NCBI GenBank assembly: GCA_003158505.1
Contig: PMJK01000184.1
Coordinates: 1-11,505, forward strand
Origin: Holophagaceae bacterium
Lineage (GTDB): Bacteria > Acidobacteriota > Holophagae > Holophagales > Holophagaceae
Direction: 5' to 3'
DNA: 11,505 bases
The position numbers and the translations under genes were made by a program. Below, one piece after another: positions 1 through 6,685 of the stretch (within the stretch, counting starts at the first letter, position 1; each line of letters opens with the position of its first letter). Below the pieces are notes generated by a model. It made no database searches and was not told the origin of the DNA. It saw only the letters and a list, made by a program, of their open reading frames with translations.

Positions 1-752
1 CGGATGACCCGGTGGCAGGGGATCAGGTAGCCGATGGGGTTCATGGACAAGGCCGTGCCCACGGCTCGGGAGGCGTTTGGAGCGCCAATGGCGCGGGCCA
101 GGCCTTGGTAGGACGTGACCCCTCCTTCTGGGATGGTCAACAACCCTTCCCAAACCTTGGTCTGGAAGGGGGACCCCTTCAATACCAGCGACAGGGGCCG
201 CGAGATGGTGCCCCGCATCCGCGAAACGACCTCGGTGGCAAAGGGTTCGGTCTGGCGCGAATCCTCGACGAGCCGGGCTTCCGGCCAGCGGGCCTGGAAG
301 GTGGCCACGGCCGTGGTCCGATTCTCGGCTTCCAGGAAGGAGAGCCCGCAGAGCCCGCGTGGGGTGATGGCGAACAGGGCCTCGCCGAAGGGGGTGGCAT
401 GGATGCCCCACTGGATGGTCAGGCCTTGGCCCGCCCGCTTGAACTCACCGGGTGTCATGGCCTCCAGGCCCAGGAAGAGGTCGTGCAAGCGCCCGGTACC
501 GGACAGGCCGAGCTCCAGGCTGGTTTCCATGAGGCTGCTGGAGGTCGCGAGCAGGGCCTTGGCGCGGTTCAAGGTGAGGCACTGGAGAAAATCCTTGGGG
601 GTCACGCCGGCCCAGCGACGGAAGAGACGCTGGAAATGGAATTCGCTGAGGCCCACCTGGCGCGCCAGCTCCGACAGGGACGGCTGTTCATGGGCATGAG
701 CCTCGAGATAGTGGATGGCCTGTTCCACGCGGCCGTAGTCACTTCCACTCAT
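1..752 (-). CDS. AraC-type HTH / O6-methylguanine-DNA methyltransferase fusion (Ada-like), 3' end cut by window edge
   Basis: An Ada-like protein with 250 visible codons; the C-terminus lies beyond base 1. Residues about 8-105 form an AraC-type DNA-binding domain (SLSELARQVGLSEFHFQRLF, then GVTPKDFLQ). Residues 196 onward form the methyltransferase domain (FQTKVWEGL, IPEGGVTSYQGLA, NASRAVGTAL, then IPCHRVI). Cys246 in PCHRV is the suicidal alkyl acceptor of the family, which transfers a methyl group from O6-methylguanine to itself. The N-terminal zinc domain of E. coli Ada, which senses methylphosphotriesters, is absent; this HTH-plus-MGMT layout is common in bacteria. The ATG overlaps the stop of the upstream decarboxylase (ATGA), and GGAGGG lies 6 nt before it, so the two are probably translationally coupled. 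About 30-40 residues are expected beyond the edge. The family call is secure. Whether it still activates transcription cannot be seen. Confidence 0.93.
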   Translation of the reverse strand, partial: MSGSDYGRVEQAIHYLEAHAHEQPSLSELARQVGLSEFHFQRLFRRWAGVTPKDFLQCLTLNRAKALLATSSSLMETSLELGLSGTGRLHDLFLGLEAMTPGEFKRAGQGLTIQWGIHATPFGEALFAITPRGLCGLSFLEAENRTTAVATFQARWPEARLVEDSRQTEPFATEVVSRMRGTISRPLSLVLKGSPFQTKVWEGLLTIPEGGVTSYQGLARAIGAPNASRAVGTALSMNPIGYLIPCHRVI

Positions 753-2179
753 GGCCTGCCCTCCGAAATGTTCCCCAAAACTCCCTTCACCGCGGAAATG
801 GTGGCCGCGACGTCCGCCTCGGAGGTCTGCCAATTGCAGACAGAGATCCGCATGCAGCGCCGGCGGCGCCAGGTCGTCCCCCCCACGAAGGCACGACCCG
901 ATTGCACGATGCCGGCGATGACCCGGTCGGTACGGGCATCATGGTCCGCCTCGGTGGCCCCCGGTGAAGGGTCCGGAAACCGGACCAACCCCTGGTTGAT
1001 TTGGGGCTCCCACATCATCTGCGCACCTGCCAGGGCCCCGATGCCAGTCACCAGGCCACGGGCGTGCCGGCAGCAGCGCTCGACCAGTTCCCGGATGCCG
1101 TTCCGGCCCAGTTCCCGAAGGGCCGCATAGGTGGCCACACCCCGTCCCCGCCGGGACCACTCCACGTTCCAATCGAACGGATCCCGCGCTTCCTGGGCAT
1201 GGACGAGGTAGCTGGCCCGGAGGGACATGGAGGCCCGGTGCGCCCGAGTGTCCGCCACGAAGGCGTAGCCGCAATCGTAGGGGACGTTCAGCCACTTGTG
1301 TCCATCCGTGGCCCAGGAGTCCGCCTGCTCGACCCCCTTGAGAAGATGGCGGTACTTGGGGCTGGCGTTGACCCAGAGGCCGAAGGCCCCATCCACGTGC
1401 ACCCAGGCGCCCTGGGCATGGGCGAGGGGAATGATCTCCTCGAACCGGTCAAAGGCTCCGATGTTGATGTCCCCCGCGCAGAGCAGCACCAGGGCGGGTT
1501 CACCCGCGACGTCCTTCAAGGCCGCCGCCAGGGCCTCCGGCTCCAGACAACCCGCCGCATCCACGGCGAGGTTCTGGACGCACTCGCTCCCCAGGCCCAG
1601 GAACCGCAGCGTCCGCTCCATGGAGCCATGGACCTGGCTGTTGCATAGCACGTGGATTCGCGGCGCGCCCAGGAGCCCCTGCTTCTCCACGTCCCACCCG
1701 CGTCGCGCCAGGACGGCATTGCGGGCAGCCGCGAGGCAGGTGAAGTGGGCCATCTGGCAGCCCGTGGTCAGGGCGAAGCTGGCCGATTCCGGGAGGCCCA
1801 GCAGTTCCTTCATCCAGCGGCCGCAGGCTTCCTCGATGACGGCCTCGGCGGGTGAGCAGGAATACAGCGCGGCGTTCTGGTCCCAGGTGGAGGTGAGCCA
1901 GTCCGCGGCCAGCGCCGCAGGAAGGGAGCCGCCGATGACCCAGGCGAAGAAGCGGCCCCCGGCGGAACCCAGCAGGCCGCCCTGCACCCCTGCGACGAGC
2001 TCGTCGATCACCGTTCGGGGGGCCAGGCCGTCCTCAGCCAGGGTGAAGGACAGCCTTTCTCGCAGATCTTCCAGCGTGGCCGAGGCGGAAACCGGACCCT
2101 GCTCAAGCCCTTCCAAGTATGTCAACGCGTGCTGGAGTGTGGTTTCCAGCACGGGTTGGAAAACGGCTCTCGTGCTCAT
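749..2179 (-). CDS. Group II pyridoxal-phosphate-dependent amino-acid decarboxylase
   Basis: A 476-residue cytosolic PLP enzyme of the group II decarboxylase fold (aromatic-L-amino-acid, glutamate and tyrosine decarboxylases), usual length 450-500. Visible landmarks are the phosphate-binding stretch ALTTGCQMAHFTCLAAAR (about 136-153), His184 in SQVHGSM, expected to stack on the PLP ring, Asp263 in HVDGAFG, expected to pair with the pyridine nitrogen, and Lys295 in TDGHKWLNVPYDCG, the Schiff-base lysine. The C-terminus keeps the CMRISVCNW strand. The ORF could begin nine codons earlier, but GAGGAGA lies 4 nt before the ATG at 2179, so I use that start. Substrate cannot be read from sequence; L-amino acid decarboxylation to an amine and CO2 is the family reaction, though some relatives act as aldehyde synthases. 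It overlaps the Ada-like gene by 4 nt and follows a 104 bp gap after the hydrolase. Confidence 0.92.
   Translation of the reverse strand: MSTRAVFQPVLETTLQHALTYLEGLEQGPVSASATLEDLRERLSFTLAEDGLAPRTVIDELVAGVQGGLLGSAGGRFFAWVIGGSLPAALAADWLTSTWDQNAALYSCSPAEAVIEEACGRWMKELLGLPESASFALTTGCQMAHFTCLAAARNAVLARRGWDVEKQGLLGAPRIHVLCNSQVHGSMERTLRFLGLGSECVQNLAVDAAGCLEPEALAAALKDVAGEPALVLLCAGDINIGAFDRFEEIIPLAHAQGAWVHVDGAFGLWVNASPKYRHLLKGVEQADSWATDGHKWLNVPYDCGYAFVADTRAHRASMSLRASYLVHAQEARDPFDWNVEWSRRGRGVATYAALRELGRNGIRELVERCCRHARGLVTGIGALAGAQMMWEPQINQGLVRFPDPSPGATEADHDARTDRVIAGIVQSGRAFVGGTTWRRRRCMRISVCNWQTSEADVAATISAVKGVLGNISEGRP
759..764 (-). promoter_or_regulatory. Shine-Dalgarno site of the Ada-like gene
   Basis: GGAGGG on the minus strand, 6 nt before the ATG at 752. 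It lies inside the last codons of the decarboxylase gene. It supports the ATGA-overlap start and reinitiation after the decarboxylase stop. Confidence 0.7.
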
Positions 2180-2183
2180 GGTG

Positions 2184-2190
2184 TCTCCTC
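2184..2190 (-). promoter_or_regulatory. Shine-Dalgarno site deciding the decarboxylase start
   Basis: GAGGAGA on the minus strand, 4 nt upstream of the ATG at 2179. It favours this ATG over the ORF opening at 2206, which has no comparable site. Confidence 0.7.
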
Positions 2191-2260
2191 GGCATGACCA
2201 TCCCACGAGAAGGATCGAGCAAAGGCCTTGCCCCTACGACCCGATTCTTGCGGCGATTCA

Positions 2261-2278
2261 CGGGAGGCGCAGCTCCCG
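2261..2278 (-). terminator. Possible GC-rich hairpin terminator after the hydrolase gene
   Basis: A 6-bp perfect stem, CGGGAG/CTCCCG, with a 6-nt loop, beginning 5 nt past the hydrolase stop in the 104-bp gap. No T-tract follows on the minus strand, so it is not a canonical intrinsic terminator. It may only slow polymerase or stabilise the 3' end. No convincing -35/-10 pair for the decarboxylase was found in the rest of the gap (2180-2260). Confidence 0.3.
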
Positions 2279-2283
2279 GCGCT

Positions 2284-3246
2284 TCAGCCCGCGAACCGAT
2301 CCGTCGCGGCCACGAGGGCTCGCGAGATGCCCGCATCATAGGCGCTGTGGCCGGCGTCAGGCACGATGACGAGGTCAGCCTTCGGCCAGGCCTTGGAGAG
2401 GGCCCAGGCGCTTTCGATGGGGCAGACCATGTCGTAGCGGCCCTGGACGATGGTGCCGGGGATGTCCTTGAGCTTGTCCGCGTCGCGCAGCAGTTGGGCC
2501 TCGTCCATCCAGCCCCGGTTCAGGAAGTAGTGGCACTCGATGCGGGCGAAGGCCAGCGTGGTGGCCTCGTCGCCATAGGAGGCGATGAAGTCGGGATCCG
2601 GGATGAGCTTGCTGGTGGCGCCCTCCCAGATGCTCCAGGCCTTCGCGGCGGGCAGGTTCACAGCCAGATCATCGCTGAGCAGGCGCTTGGCGTAGGCCTG
2701 CAGGAAATCGCCGCGTTCGGCCTCGGGAATCGCGTCCCGGTAAGGCTCCCAGGCATCGGGGAAGATGCGGCTGGCGCCCTCCTGGTAGAGCCAGTCCACC
2801 TCTCGCTGGCGCAACAGGAAGATGCCACGGAGGAGCAACTCGGTGACTCGCAGGGGGTGTTTTTCCCCGTAGGCGAGACCCAGCGTGGCGCCCCAGGAGC
2901 CCCCGAAGACCGTCCAGCGGTCGATGCCCAGGTGCTCCCGGATTTGCTCGATGTCAGCCACCAGGTCCCAGGTGGTGTTCTCGCGGACCTCGGCGTAGGG
3001 CGTGCTCAGGCCGCAGCCTCGCTGATCGAAGAGCACGATGTGGTACCGCTCGGGGTCGAAGTAGCGACGGTGCTTGGGGCTGGTGCCGCCGCCGGGTCCG
3101 CCGTGCAGGAAGATCACGGGCTTGCCCTCCGGGTTGCCGCTCTCCTCCACATGCAGTTCATGCAGGTCCGATACCTTCAGGCGCTGCACTTTGAAGGGCT
3201 CGATGGGCGGATAGAGCCAGCTGAGGGGATCCTTGCGAAGCGACAT
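2284..3246 (-). CDS. pip: Proline iminopeptidase-type alpha/beta hydrolase (peptidase family S33)
   Basis: A 320-residue alpha/beta hydrolase matching prolyl aminopeptidase in length and motifs; the family removes N-terminal proline from peptides in the cytoplasm. Visible landmarks are the oxyanion motif HGGPGGG (48-54), FDQRGCGLS (73-81), the nucleophile elbow GGSWGATLGLAY with Ser117, the acid Asp272 in GRYDMVCP, and His300 in PDAGHSAYD. The N-terminal LYPPIEPF is also typical. There is no signal peptide or membrane segment. The start is the ATG at 3246, preceded by GGAGAGGAG. The ORF extends 24 codons further into the transporter gene but without support. It is the last gene of the gmhA-led run, 13 bp after the transporter stop. 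Substrate range in this family varies, so activity on other small substrates is possible. Confidence 0.93.
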   Translation of the reverse strand: MSLRKDPLSWLYPPIEPFKVQRLKVSDLHELHVEESGNPEGKPVIFLHGGPGGGTSPKHRRYFDPERYHIVLFDQRGCGLSTPYAEVRENTTWDLVADIEQIREHLGIDRWTVFGGSWGATLGLAYGEKHPLRVTELLLRGIFLLRQREVDWLYQEGASRIFPDAWEPYRDAIPEAERGDFLQAYAKRLLSDDLAVNLPAAKAWSIWEGATSKLIPDPDFIASYGDEATTLAFARIECHYFLNRGWMDEAQLLRDADKLKDIPGTIVQGRYDMVCPIESAWALSKAWPKADLVIVPDAGHSAYDAGISRALVAATDRFAG

Positions 3247-3251
3247 AAAGA

Positions 3252-3260
3252 CTCCTCTCC
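3252..3260 (-). promoter_or_regulatory. Shine-Dalgarno site deciding the pip start
   Basis: GGAGAGGAG on the minus strand, 5 nt before the ATG at 3246 and touching the TAG stop of the transporter gene. It is the best ribosome-binding site in the window and rules out the longer ORF start at 3318. Confidence 0.75.
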
Positions 3261-4147
3261 TACACGAAGAACAGCGCTGCCGCCCCGGCGAGGGCCAGCA
3301 GGGTTCCGAGGATCGCATGGCCGCCGACCTTCTCCCGGAAGACGAAGTGGGAGACAGGCAAGAGGATGACGGGCGAGAGGGACATCAGCGTGGCCGCCAC
3401 GCCCATGGGGGCCTTGGCGATGGCGATGAGGGAGAGCACCACGCCCAGCACGGGACCGGTGACTGCGCCGAGGCCGATGAAAGCCGTAGCCCGTCCATCG
3501 CGCATCGCTCCCAGGATGCCCCGCAGGCGGCCCGTGACGCCGAAGTAGAGGAGGAGGGCTGCCACGCCCGCTGTGACCCGGATGAGGTTCGCTGAGATGG
3601 GCGGGAAGCCTCCGGCCAGGCCGAACTTGCTGAAGATCAGTCCCACGGACTGGCCCAGGGCACCGCCGATGCCCAGCAGGATGCCCCTCCAGAGATGGGG
3701 ATGATCCTCGTGCTCGCCCCCGCCCCAAACCACCCAGGCGATGCCGCCGAGCGTGACCACCATGGCGGCCACTTTGGGCAGGCTCAGGTTCTGCCCCAGG
3801 AACAGCCAGGCCAGCAGGGCGCTGAAGATGGGCGAGAGGGTCATGAGCAGCATGGCCAACCGCGCGCCGATGAGCACGAAGGCCTCGAAGAGCACCGCGT
3901 CGGCCAGGGCGAAGCCGATGAATCCTGACATGCCCAGCCAGCCCAGGCGGGCGCTGCCTGCGTGCAGGGGGAAGAGGCTGCCATAGACCACCAGGTGCAC
4001 CAGGACCAGAATCACCCAGGCCATGAGCAGGCGCCCCAGGTTCACCGCGGCCGAGCCCACGCGGCGTCCGGCCACCGTGAAGCACACGGAATTCAGCGAC
4101 CAGCAGAGGGACGTGAGAAGGGCAGCGCTTTCGCCGAGGTAGGTCAT
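3260..4147 (-). CDS. EamA/DMT-superfamily membrane transporter
   Basis: A 295-residue inner-membrane protein with about ten predicted helices in two EamA repeats, the usual size for drug/metabolite transporters. The repeats show in the matching ends of each half: LLMTLSPIFSALLAWLFLGQ in the first and TLMSLSPVILLPVSHFVFRE in the second, each followed by a Gly/Ala-rich final helix. A short charged loop (GGGEHEDHPH) separates the halves. The family exports or exchanges small metabolites such as amino acids, nucleosides or sugars; the substrate cannot be told here. The start is the ATG at 4147, whose last bases overlap the HemW stop (ATGA). The ORF continues upstream for 58 codons, but that part is Gly/Arg-rich, antiparallel to no membrane pattern, and lies wholly inside hemW. 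Coupled translation with hemW is likely. Confidence 0.9.
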   Translation of the reverse strand: MTYLGESAALLTSLCWSLNSVCFTVAGRRVGSAAVNLGRLLMAWVILVLVHLVVYGSLFPLHAGSARLGWLGMSGFIGFALADAVLFEAFVLIGARLAMLLMTLSPIFSALLAWLFLGQNLSLPKVAAMVVTLGGIAWVVWGGGEHEDHPHLWRGILLGIGGALGQSVGLIFSKFGLAGGFPPISANLIRVTAGVAALLLYFGVTGRLRGILGAMRDGRATAFIGLGAVTGPVLGVVLSLIAIAKAPMGVAATLMSLSPVILLPVSHFVFREKVGGHAILGTLLALAGAAALFFV

Positions 4148-5322
4148 ACGAACATCTGCAGGATCCCGTTGCTCATGAGCATGCCCCTGGCGCTGAGGCA
4201 CACCTGGTCTTCCTTCCAGACCGTGAGTCCCTCTTTCTCCAAGCCCCGAAGCCGCGTTTCCCATGCGTCGCAGAGAGGTCGCAGATGCAGTGCCTCGGCC
4301 AGGGTTCGCAGGGCGCCCCAATCGACACCGCGGTGCATGCGCAGCCCCAGGAGCGGGATCTCCGCAAGGAGCTCGGCGGCATCCAATTCCTGGACATCGG
4401 GCTCGCCGCGTCCTTCGGTCCAGGCCGGGATGATCCCCGATTCGGTCCAGCGGCGGTTGCCGAGCTGCGAAGCTGCGCTGGGCCCCAAGCCCAGGTAGGG
4501 TCGGCGTTCCCAGTAGCGGGTGTTGTGGATGGACTCGGCGCCGGGGTGGGCGTAGTTGCTGATCTCGTAGGGTGCGAGCCCCAGGCGCGGCAGTTCCTCC
4601 TGGAGCGCCTCGAAGACATCCGCGACCTCATCCTCGCTGGGGAGCGTGAGCCGCCCCGCGTCGATCTCCGCGCGCAGGGGGCAGGCCTTGTCCAGGTCCA
4701 GCAGGTAGATGCTCAGGTGCTCGAGGCCGGTGCCAGCCAGGACGCGGGCATCCTCGATGACCTTGGACAACGATTGTCCGGGAATACCCACCATGAGGTC
4801 CGCGCTGCGGCGGCTGAACCCCGCCCGGGCCGCCAGATCAAGGGCTTCCAGGGCCTGGGCCGATCCATGGATGCGGCCCAGGCGGGCCAGCAGCGCGTCA
4901 TCCAGGGCCTGCACGCCCAGGCTGATGCGGTCCCAGCCTAGGTCGCGGGCCTGCTGGAGCCAGGCCAGGTCCACGGTGCCGGGATTGGCTTCGAGGGTGG
5001 CCTCGGCCAGGGGCGACAGGTCGAAGGCCCTGCGGAGCGTGGCCGTGAGTGCCGCCAGTTCTTCCAGGGACAGCAGCGAAGGCGTCCCGCCACCGAGGTA
5101 GAGCGTATCCACGGCGGGTCGACCCAGGGCCGTGCCCCAGGTGCTGATGTCTGCCAGCAATCGCCGGTGAGTGTCCGGCTGGAGGCTGCGGTCCCGGGTG
5201 GTGGTGAAGGAACAGTAGGTGCACCGATCCACACAGAAGGGCACATGAAGGTAGAGACCCAGGGGCTCCGCCAGAGCCGCTCGTCGGCCCGAAGGCAGCC
5301 AGCTCTGGAACTCAGGGGTCAA
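4144..5322 (-). CDS. hemW: HemW-type radical SAM protein (haem chaperone, formerly coproporphyrinogen III oxidase-like)
   Basis: A 392-residue cytosolic radical SAM enzyme. The [4Fe-4S]-binding motif is C30-x3-C34-x2-C37 (FCVDRCTYCSF), with Phe at the position where true HemN has a fourth Cys. Further landmarks are LGGGTPS (76-82), EANPGT (111-116), SLGVQ (134-138), YEISNYAHPG (252-261), and HNTRYW (266-271), the HNxxYW signature associated with haem binding in HemW. YLGLGPSAAS and the C-terminal winged-helix tail (LSARGMLMSNGIL) also fit HemW. HemW binds haem and delivers it to membrane haem proteins, rather than oxidising coproporphyrinogen. The start is TTG: a stop lies two codons upstream, and no ATG or other workable codon precedes the Cys motif. 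AGGTGA lies just before it. It overlaps the DUF4124 gene by 11 nt and the transporter by 4 nt. Confidence 0.92.
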   Translation of the reverse strand: MTPEFQSWLPSGRRAALAEPLGLYLHVPFCVDRCTYCSFTTTRDRSLQPDTHRRLLADISTWGTALGRPAVDTLYLGGGTPSLLSLEELAALTATLRRAFDLSPLAEATLEANPGTVDLAWLQQARDLGWDRISLGVQALDDALLARLGRIHGSAQALEALDLAARAGFSRRSADLMVGIPGQSLSKVIEDARVLAGTGLEHLSIYLLDLDKACPLRAEIDAGRLTLPSEDEVADVFEALQEELPRLGLAPYEISNYAHPGAESIHNTRYWERRPYLGLGPSAASQLGNRRWTESGIIPAWTEGRGEPDVQELDAAELLAEIPLLGLRMHRGVDWGALRTLAEALHLRPLCDAWETRLRGLEKEGLTVWKEDQVCLSARGMLMSNGILQMFV

Positions 5323-6022
5323 CCATCACCTGCTTCATGACCGCCCGCAGGGTTCGCACCTCCAGCGGGAACCGCCAGGGCGGCTGAAGGGGGTCCGCCG
5401 CCTGTTCCAGGGCCTGGTAGCGCTGCTGCAGCAGCCTTTGATGGTCGGGTCGGAGAGCCATGCCGGTCCCCAGATGCTGTTCAAGCAGCTCCAGATTCTG
5501 GCGGAGCCGCACTGCCTGGTGATGGTACAGGAAGACATTCAGGACCAGATGGCCAAGCGCCAGCCCCAGCATGAGAAAGCCCGCGACCAGGGGGGCATGC
5601 AGGCCGGGGCGGAGACCGATGGCCAGCCACCATCCCAGCAGCCCCATGAGGGCCACCGTCAGGACCGGTGCCACTGGCATGGCCCGCAGGCCATGTCCCC
5701 AGAGGCAGTCATTGATCAGGGAGTCGGCTACGGCCTCGAGGGTCCCGTGGTCGCCCTCGCTGCGGGCCTTGGCCAGGCGCTCGTCCAGAACACTCCAGGC
5801 CTGCTGCTGGACGGGACTGAGCATCACCTGGCGGACTACCTCGGTGGGACCGGCCCTGCCCGGCTCCACCGCCGGGGGCGGGGGAGTTGCGAGGACCTCC
5901 GCATCCGCAGGGGGCGGCGTGTTGGTGATGTGGGTCTGACCGGCCGCATCCCGCCAGTAGTAGGTGCGCGGCGACGCCTGCCCCAGGAGGGCCAGGACCA
6001 GCAGACCGGCGATCACCGTCAC
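5312..6022 (-). CDS. DUF4124-domain protein with two membrane helices
   Basis: A 236-residue protein of unknown function. Residues 1-16 are a short hydrophobic signal-like segment. Residues about 18-38 (YYWRDAAGQTHITNTPPP) match the DUF4124 pattern of a Tyr-Lys/Trp-x-Asp-x-x-Gly stretch followed by Thr-x-x-Pro, found at the N-terminus of many exported proteins. A Pro-rich linker follows to about 57, then a charged helix to about 100, two membrane helices (about 118-136 and 145-166) and a Gln/Leu-rich, possibly coiled-coil tail (168-215). With the N-terminus outside, the two helices form a hairpin and the tail would also be periplasmic; this topology is inferred. It starts with GTG 9 bp after gmhA, with only a weak ribosome-binding site. 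A second in-frame GTG lies two codons later. It overlaps hemW by 11 nt. Confidence 0.75.
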   Translation of the reverse strand: MTVIAGLLVLALLGQASPRTYYWRDAAGQTHITNTPPPADAEVLATPPPPAVEPGRAGPTEVVRQVMLSPVQQQAWSVLDERLAKARSEGDHGTLEAVADSLINDCLWGHGLRAMPVAPVLTVALMGLLGWWLAIGLRPGLHAPLVAGFLMLGLALGHLVLNVFLYHHQAVRLRQNLELLEQHLGTGMALRPDHQRLLQQRYQALEQAADPLQPPWRFPLEVRTLRAVMKQVMVDP

Positions 6023-6031
6023 TGGAAAGTC

Positions 6032-6595
6032 TCAGAAATGAGCATCGAGGGCCTCGCACCAGAAGTGGTAGATCATCTGGTGGACTTCCTGGATGCGCGC
6101 CGTGACGGTGGAGGGCACCACCAGGGCCTCGTCCATGAGTCCGGCCAGCTTGCCGCCATCCCGCCCGAGGAGGCCCAGAGTGCGGACGCCTAGCTCCTTG
6201 GCGGAGGCCACGGCGCGGATCACGTTGGGGCTGTTGCCGCTGGTGCTGATGCCGATGAGCAGATCCCCGGGGCGGCCCAGAGCCTCCACCTGGCGCGAAA
6301 ACACCTGATCGAAGCCGTAATCGTTGCCGATGGCCGTGAGCGCGGAGGTGTCCGTGGTCAGGGCGATGCCTGCCAGGGCCCGCCGTTCCTTGACATAGCG
6401 TCCGCTGAGCTCGGCGGCCAGATGCTGGGCGTCCGCGGCGCTCCCCCCATTGCCGCAGACCAGGATCCGTCCTCCCCTGCGGAGCCGCTCGGCCATGTCG
6501 TCCGCCTGGGCGACGATGCGGTCCATCTCTTGTTCAAAGAAGGCCTGCTTCAGCTGGATGGAGGCCTGGACATGCTGGAGGAGGAGTTGTTTCAT
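6032..6595 (-). CDS. gmhA: Phosphoheptose isomerase (sedoheptulose-7-phosphate isomerase), SIS domain
   Basis: A 187-residue cytosolic SIS-domain protein. GmhA converts sedoheptulose 7-phosphate into glycero-manno-heptose 7-phosphate, the first step toward the heptose of LPS inner core or other surface glycans. Landmarks are CGNGGSAADAQHLAAELSGR (47-66), GNDYGFDQVFSRQVEALGR (90-108), ISTSGNSPNVI (116-126) and GRDGGKLAG (144-152). His58, Glu62, Gln169 and His177 correspond, each at a constant offset of three, to zinc/active-site residues His61, Glu65, Gln172 and His180 of E. coli GmhA, which argues against the related replication factor DiaA. The start is the ATG at 6595; an ORF 38 codons longer has a non-homologous Pro/Trp-bearing extension. 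It is the first gene of the minus-strand run and is divergent from the haem-protein gene. No other heptose-pathway gene is in the window. Confidence 0.92.
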   Translation of the reverse strand: MKQLLLQHVQASIQLKQAFFEQEMDRIVAQADDMAERLRRGGRILVCGNGGSAADAQHLAAELSGRYVKERRALAGIALTTDTSALTAIGNDYGFDQVFSRQVEALGRPGDLLIGISTSGNSPNVIRAVASAKELGVRTLGLLGRDGGKLAGLMDEALVVPSTVTARIQEVHQMIYHFWCEALDAHF

Positions 6596-6641
6596 GGCAG
6601 CGATTGTGACAGGAATTTCAGCCCAATCTTCCGGCCGACGC

Positions 6642-6666
6642 TGGCAGACTGCGGGAAGCCCTGCCA
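6642..6666. repeat. Inverted repeat in the divergent gmhA / haem-protein intergenic region
   Basis: TGGCAG (6642-6647) and CTGCCA (6661-6666) form a perfect 6-bp inverted repeat with a 13-nt spacer, ending 19 nt before the ATG of the plus-strand gene. It could be an operator half-site pair or a leader hairpin. A 6-bp match in 90 bp of GC-rich DNA can also arise by chance. The rest of the 90-bp region (6596-6685) shows no convincing sigma70-type promoter in either direction, although two divergent promoters are expected here. Confidence 0.3.
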
Positions 6667-6685
6667 TCGACAAGGTGTGGATCCC

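Noticed and set aside
12..1130. Plus-strand open frame of 372 codons
   Set aside because: Antisense to the Ada-like and decarboxylase genes, both of which show full family motifs. No ribosome-binding or domain support.
749..2179. Naming the decarboxylase as glutamate, tyrosine or tryptophan decarboxylase
   Set aside because: PLP-binding residues are clear, but substrate-pocket residues cannot be assigned reliably by eye, so no substrate-specific symbol is given.
1296..3369. Plus-strand open frames at 1296-2369 and 2119-3369
   Set aside because: Antisense to the decarboxylase and pip, with compositional bias but no recognisable fold or start signals. They also overlap each other in different frames.
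4148..4321. 58-codon N-terminal extension of the EamA transporter
   Set aside because: It falls wholly within hemW, is Gly/Arg-rich and hydrophilic, and the ATG at 4147 in an ATGA overlap gives the normal family length.
4144..5322. Oxygen-independent coproporphyrinogen III oxidase (HemN)
   Set aside because: The cluster motif is Cx3Cx2CxF without HemN's fourth Cys, the protein is about 390 rather than about 450 residues, and HNxxYW is present, all pointing to HemW.
6032..6595. DiaA (replication initiation factor) as an alternative to GmhA
   Set aside because: His58, Glu62, Gln169 and His177 match the GmhA zinc/active-site set at a constant offset, so the enzyme is favoured.
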